Source of the DNA: an uncultured Opitutia bacterium
GTDB taxonomy: Bacteria > Verrucomicrobiota > Verrucomicrobiia > Opitutales > Opitutaceae
DNA: 36,584 bases
Direction: 5' to 3'
NCBI GenBank assembly: GCA_903900845.1
Contig: CAIUOU010000026.1
Coordinates: 1-36,584, forward strand
The notes under the pieces were generated by a model that ran no database searches, was not told where the DNA came from, and was given only the letters and a program-made list of their open reading frames with translations. Position numbers and translations under genes: made by a program. Shown here one piece after another: positions 35,185-36,584 of the stretch. Each line of letters starts with the position of its first letter. The stretch's first letter is position 1.

Positions 35185-36348
35185 ATGCGCATCGATTCAC
35201 TTGCCCGGCCGTCGGTCCTCTCGCAGCCCGTTTATCAGCCGGGTAAACCCATCGATTATGTGGCGCGGGAACTCGGGCTTGATCCTGCCGGCATCATCAA
35301 GCTGGCCTCCAACGAGAATCCCTTCGGGGCCTCCCCGCGCGCCATCGAGGCGGCGATCCGGGCGCTGGCCCAAGGTGCTTTGTATCCGGACGGCGGATGC
35401 TACGAGCTCCGGCGGAGGCTGGCGTCCTTTCACGGACTCGGGGCGGATCAATTTGTGGTGGGTAACGGCTCAAACGAGCTAATCGAGTTGCTCGGGCACG
35501 TGTTTCTCGGTCCGGGAGACGAGGTCGTCATGGCGACGCCCGCCTTCGTGGTCTACAAGCTGGTGACGCTTTTGTTCGGGGCTAAGCCGGTTGAGGTGCC
35601 TCTGCGGGATTGGACCCACGACTTGCCTGCGATGGCGGCAGCGGTCACGCCTCGCACAAAACTCGTTTGCGTCTGTTCCCCCAATAATCCGACTGGCACC
35701 GCTAACTCGGGCGAGCAGCTGGAGGCTTTCATTCGCGCGATGCCGGACCACGTCGTGGTGGTGATTGATGAGGCCTACATCGAATACCTGGAAAATCCTC
35801 CCGACTTAAAACCCCTAATTCGCGAGGGAAAGAACCTCATCTGCCTTAGGACATTCTCCAAGATCTACGGCCTGGCTGCGCTTCGGGTGGGGTACGGCTA
35901 CGCAAGCCCGGATCTCTGCGCACTGCTCGAGCGTGTCCGGCAGCCATTCAACGTTAACGCCATCGGCCAAGCGGCGGCGCTCGCGGCTCTGGATGACAAA
36001 GACTTTGCTGATCGTTGCAGGCGGGCCAACGCGGAGGGCATGGCCGCCGTCGAGTGCGCGCTCTCGGATCTTGGGTTTAAGTTCGTCCGTAGTTGCGCCA
36101 ACTTTGTCTTATCCAAGGTAGGTGATGGCACCGGCTGTTTTTCGAGGCTCCAGCAACGCGGAATTATCGTCCGTCCAATGGTTGTTTATGGGCTCAACGA
36201 TTGGGTGCGAATCACCATTGGGAATCCGGAGGCAAACGGGGCTTTGCTTGAGGGTCTGCGTGCTTGGCGCTTCTCGTCGAAAGGGTGCCCAGTCGGGCTG
36301 AGCGGAGGTTTTGATCTGAAGCTGACAGAAAAGTCAGCGTCAGTTTAG
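35185..36348 (+). CDS. hisC: histidinol-phosphate aminotransferase
   Basis: The protein has 387 residues from ATG 35185. The fold-type I aminotransferase pattern is clear: KLASNENPFGASPRAIEA, NGSNELIELLGHVFLGPGDEV, VCSPNNPTGT, VVIDEAYIEYLE, the PLP lysine in RTFSKIYGLAALRVGYG, and VRPMVVYGLNDWVRITIGNPE. HisC transfers the amino group from glutamate to imidazole-acetol phosphate in histidine synthesis. It ends with an extra ~20-residue tail (RFSSKGCPVGLSGG...) beyond the usual domain. No other his gene is in the window. The lower GC of its last third continues into the next gene. Aromatic aminotransferases of the same group are the alternative. Confidence 0.92.
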   Translation: MRIDSLARPSVLSQPVYQPGKPIDYVARELGLDPAGIIKLASNENPFGASPRAIEAAIRALAQGALYPDGGCYELRRRLASFHGLGADQFVVGNGSNELIELLGHVFLGPGDEVVMATPAFVVYKLVTLLFGAKPVEVPLRDWTHDLPAMAAAVTPRTKLVCVCSPNNPTGTANSGEQLEAFIRAMPDHVVVVIDEAYIEYLENPPDLKPLIREGKNLICLRTFSKIYGLAALRVGYGYASPDLCALLERVRQPFNVNAIGQAAALAALDDKDFADRCRRANAEGMAAVECALSDLGFKFVRSCANFVLSKVGDGTGCFSRLQQRGIIVRPMVVYGLNDWVRITIGNPEANGALLEGLRAWRFSSKGCPVGLSGGFDLKLTEKSASV

Positions 36349-36416
36349 GTTGCATCGAGAAAAAAGGTTGCTTCCCTGTGTTCGGAGTGCGACCATCTTT
36401 GCAGTCAAACTTCACA

Positions 36417-36584
36417 ATGCTCTCGAAAACCTTCCATTCCTGCCTTTTAGCTGCTTCGTTGCCCGTTGTTGCTTCATCCGCTCCATTCATGGCGATCGGC
36501 GACGGGGCCGAATTGTTCTTGACCGGATCCTTGGGCATCAGGTCCGACGACAACATTTTCTTGGCCGCTAATGCTGAGAGCGAC
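36417..36584 (+). CDS. N-terminus of an exported, probably outer-membrane beta-barrel protein (cut by the window edge)
   Basis: ATG 36417 opens a frame that runs off the right edge after 56 codons. It begins with a signal peptide (MLSKTFHSCLLAASLPVVASSA). The mature start MAIGDGAELFLTGSLGIRSD continues DDNIFLAANAESD; an alternating strand plus DDNIFL is common at the first strand of outer-membrane barrels near polysaccharide loci. The gene is 68 bases after hisC. Its local GC is lower than most of the window. The opposite-strand frame over 36212-36556 overlaps hisC and is rejected. The rest of the protein is outside the window. Confidence 0.6.
   Translation, partial: MLSKTFHSCLLAASLPVVASSAPFMAIGDGAELFLTGSLGIRSDDNIFLAANAESD

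Noticed and set aside
36212-36556. 114-codon minus-strand frame at the right end
   Set aside because: It overlaps the 3' part of hisC and the start of an exported protein on the plus strand, which explain the sequence better.

Overview
The window is a GC-rich, densely coding bacterial chromosome segment from a Gram-negative organism. It has lipoprotein and outer-membrane protein signals, a TolC/RND pump and an O-antigen-type cluster. My best guess is a member of the Opitutaceae (Verrucomicrobiota). This is inference from the gene mix: an exosortase fused to its EpsI domain, paired PilT ATPases, a sulfatase, RNase Y alongside RNase G, and decayed 9-nt-period intergenic repeats. No rRNA, tRNA, CRISPR array, insertion sequence or prophage gene was seen. 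Many genes lack an obvious Shine-Dalgarno, and several appear to start with TTG or GTG, often overlapping the previous stop as xTGA.

Region by region: (1) 1-1.9 kb holds the tail of an unidentified protein, a mutarotase-like protein and a ~470-bp gap with decayed repeats. (2) 1.9-7.5 kb holds an exported AmiE-like serine hydrolase fused to a NamZ-type muramidase, a cytochrome b562-like protein, an outer-membrane barrel and a type-I sulfatase. (3) 7.6-18.0 kb is a nine-gene minus-strand run: GT9, flippase, methyltransferase, three glycosyltransferases, O-antigen ligase, rodA and RNase G. (4) 18.0-21.3 kb, divergent, holds an exosortase-EpsI fusion followed by RNase Y. (5) 21.4-28.3 kb is a minus-strand efflux operon (DUF2892, small Cys protein, TolC, lipoprotein adaptor, RND pump, rhodanese) controlled by a divergent ArsR-family regulator with a CxxxC pair. 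(6) 28.3-32.3 kb holds a UMF1-type MFS transporter behind two PilT ATPases and a small membrane protein. (7) 32.4-32.7 kb is a broken VOC (glyoxalase-fold) gene. (8) 32.9-36.6 kb, plus strand, holds a DEAD-box helicase with a DEVD motif, a HAD phosphatase, hisC and the start of an exported, probably outer-membrane, protein.

How the genes work together: the 7.6-18 kb run makes, flips and polymerises or ligates a surface glycan, and shares its transcript direction with the septum/elongation synthase RodA and an RNase. The exosortase beside it would sort proteins to the same envelope. The efflux operon carries the two halves of a YgaP-like protein (DUF2892 membrane part first, rhodanese last) around an RND pump. 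Together with Cys pairs in the regulator and the small membrane protein, this suggests a thiol, persulfide or metalloid stress response. That operon is the best candidate for an undescribed system. A palindrome lying exactly on its predicted -10 box supports control by ArsR.
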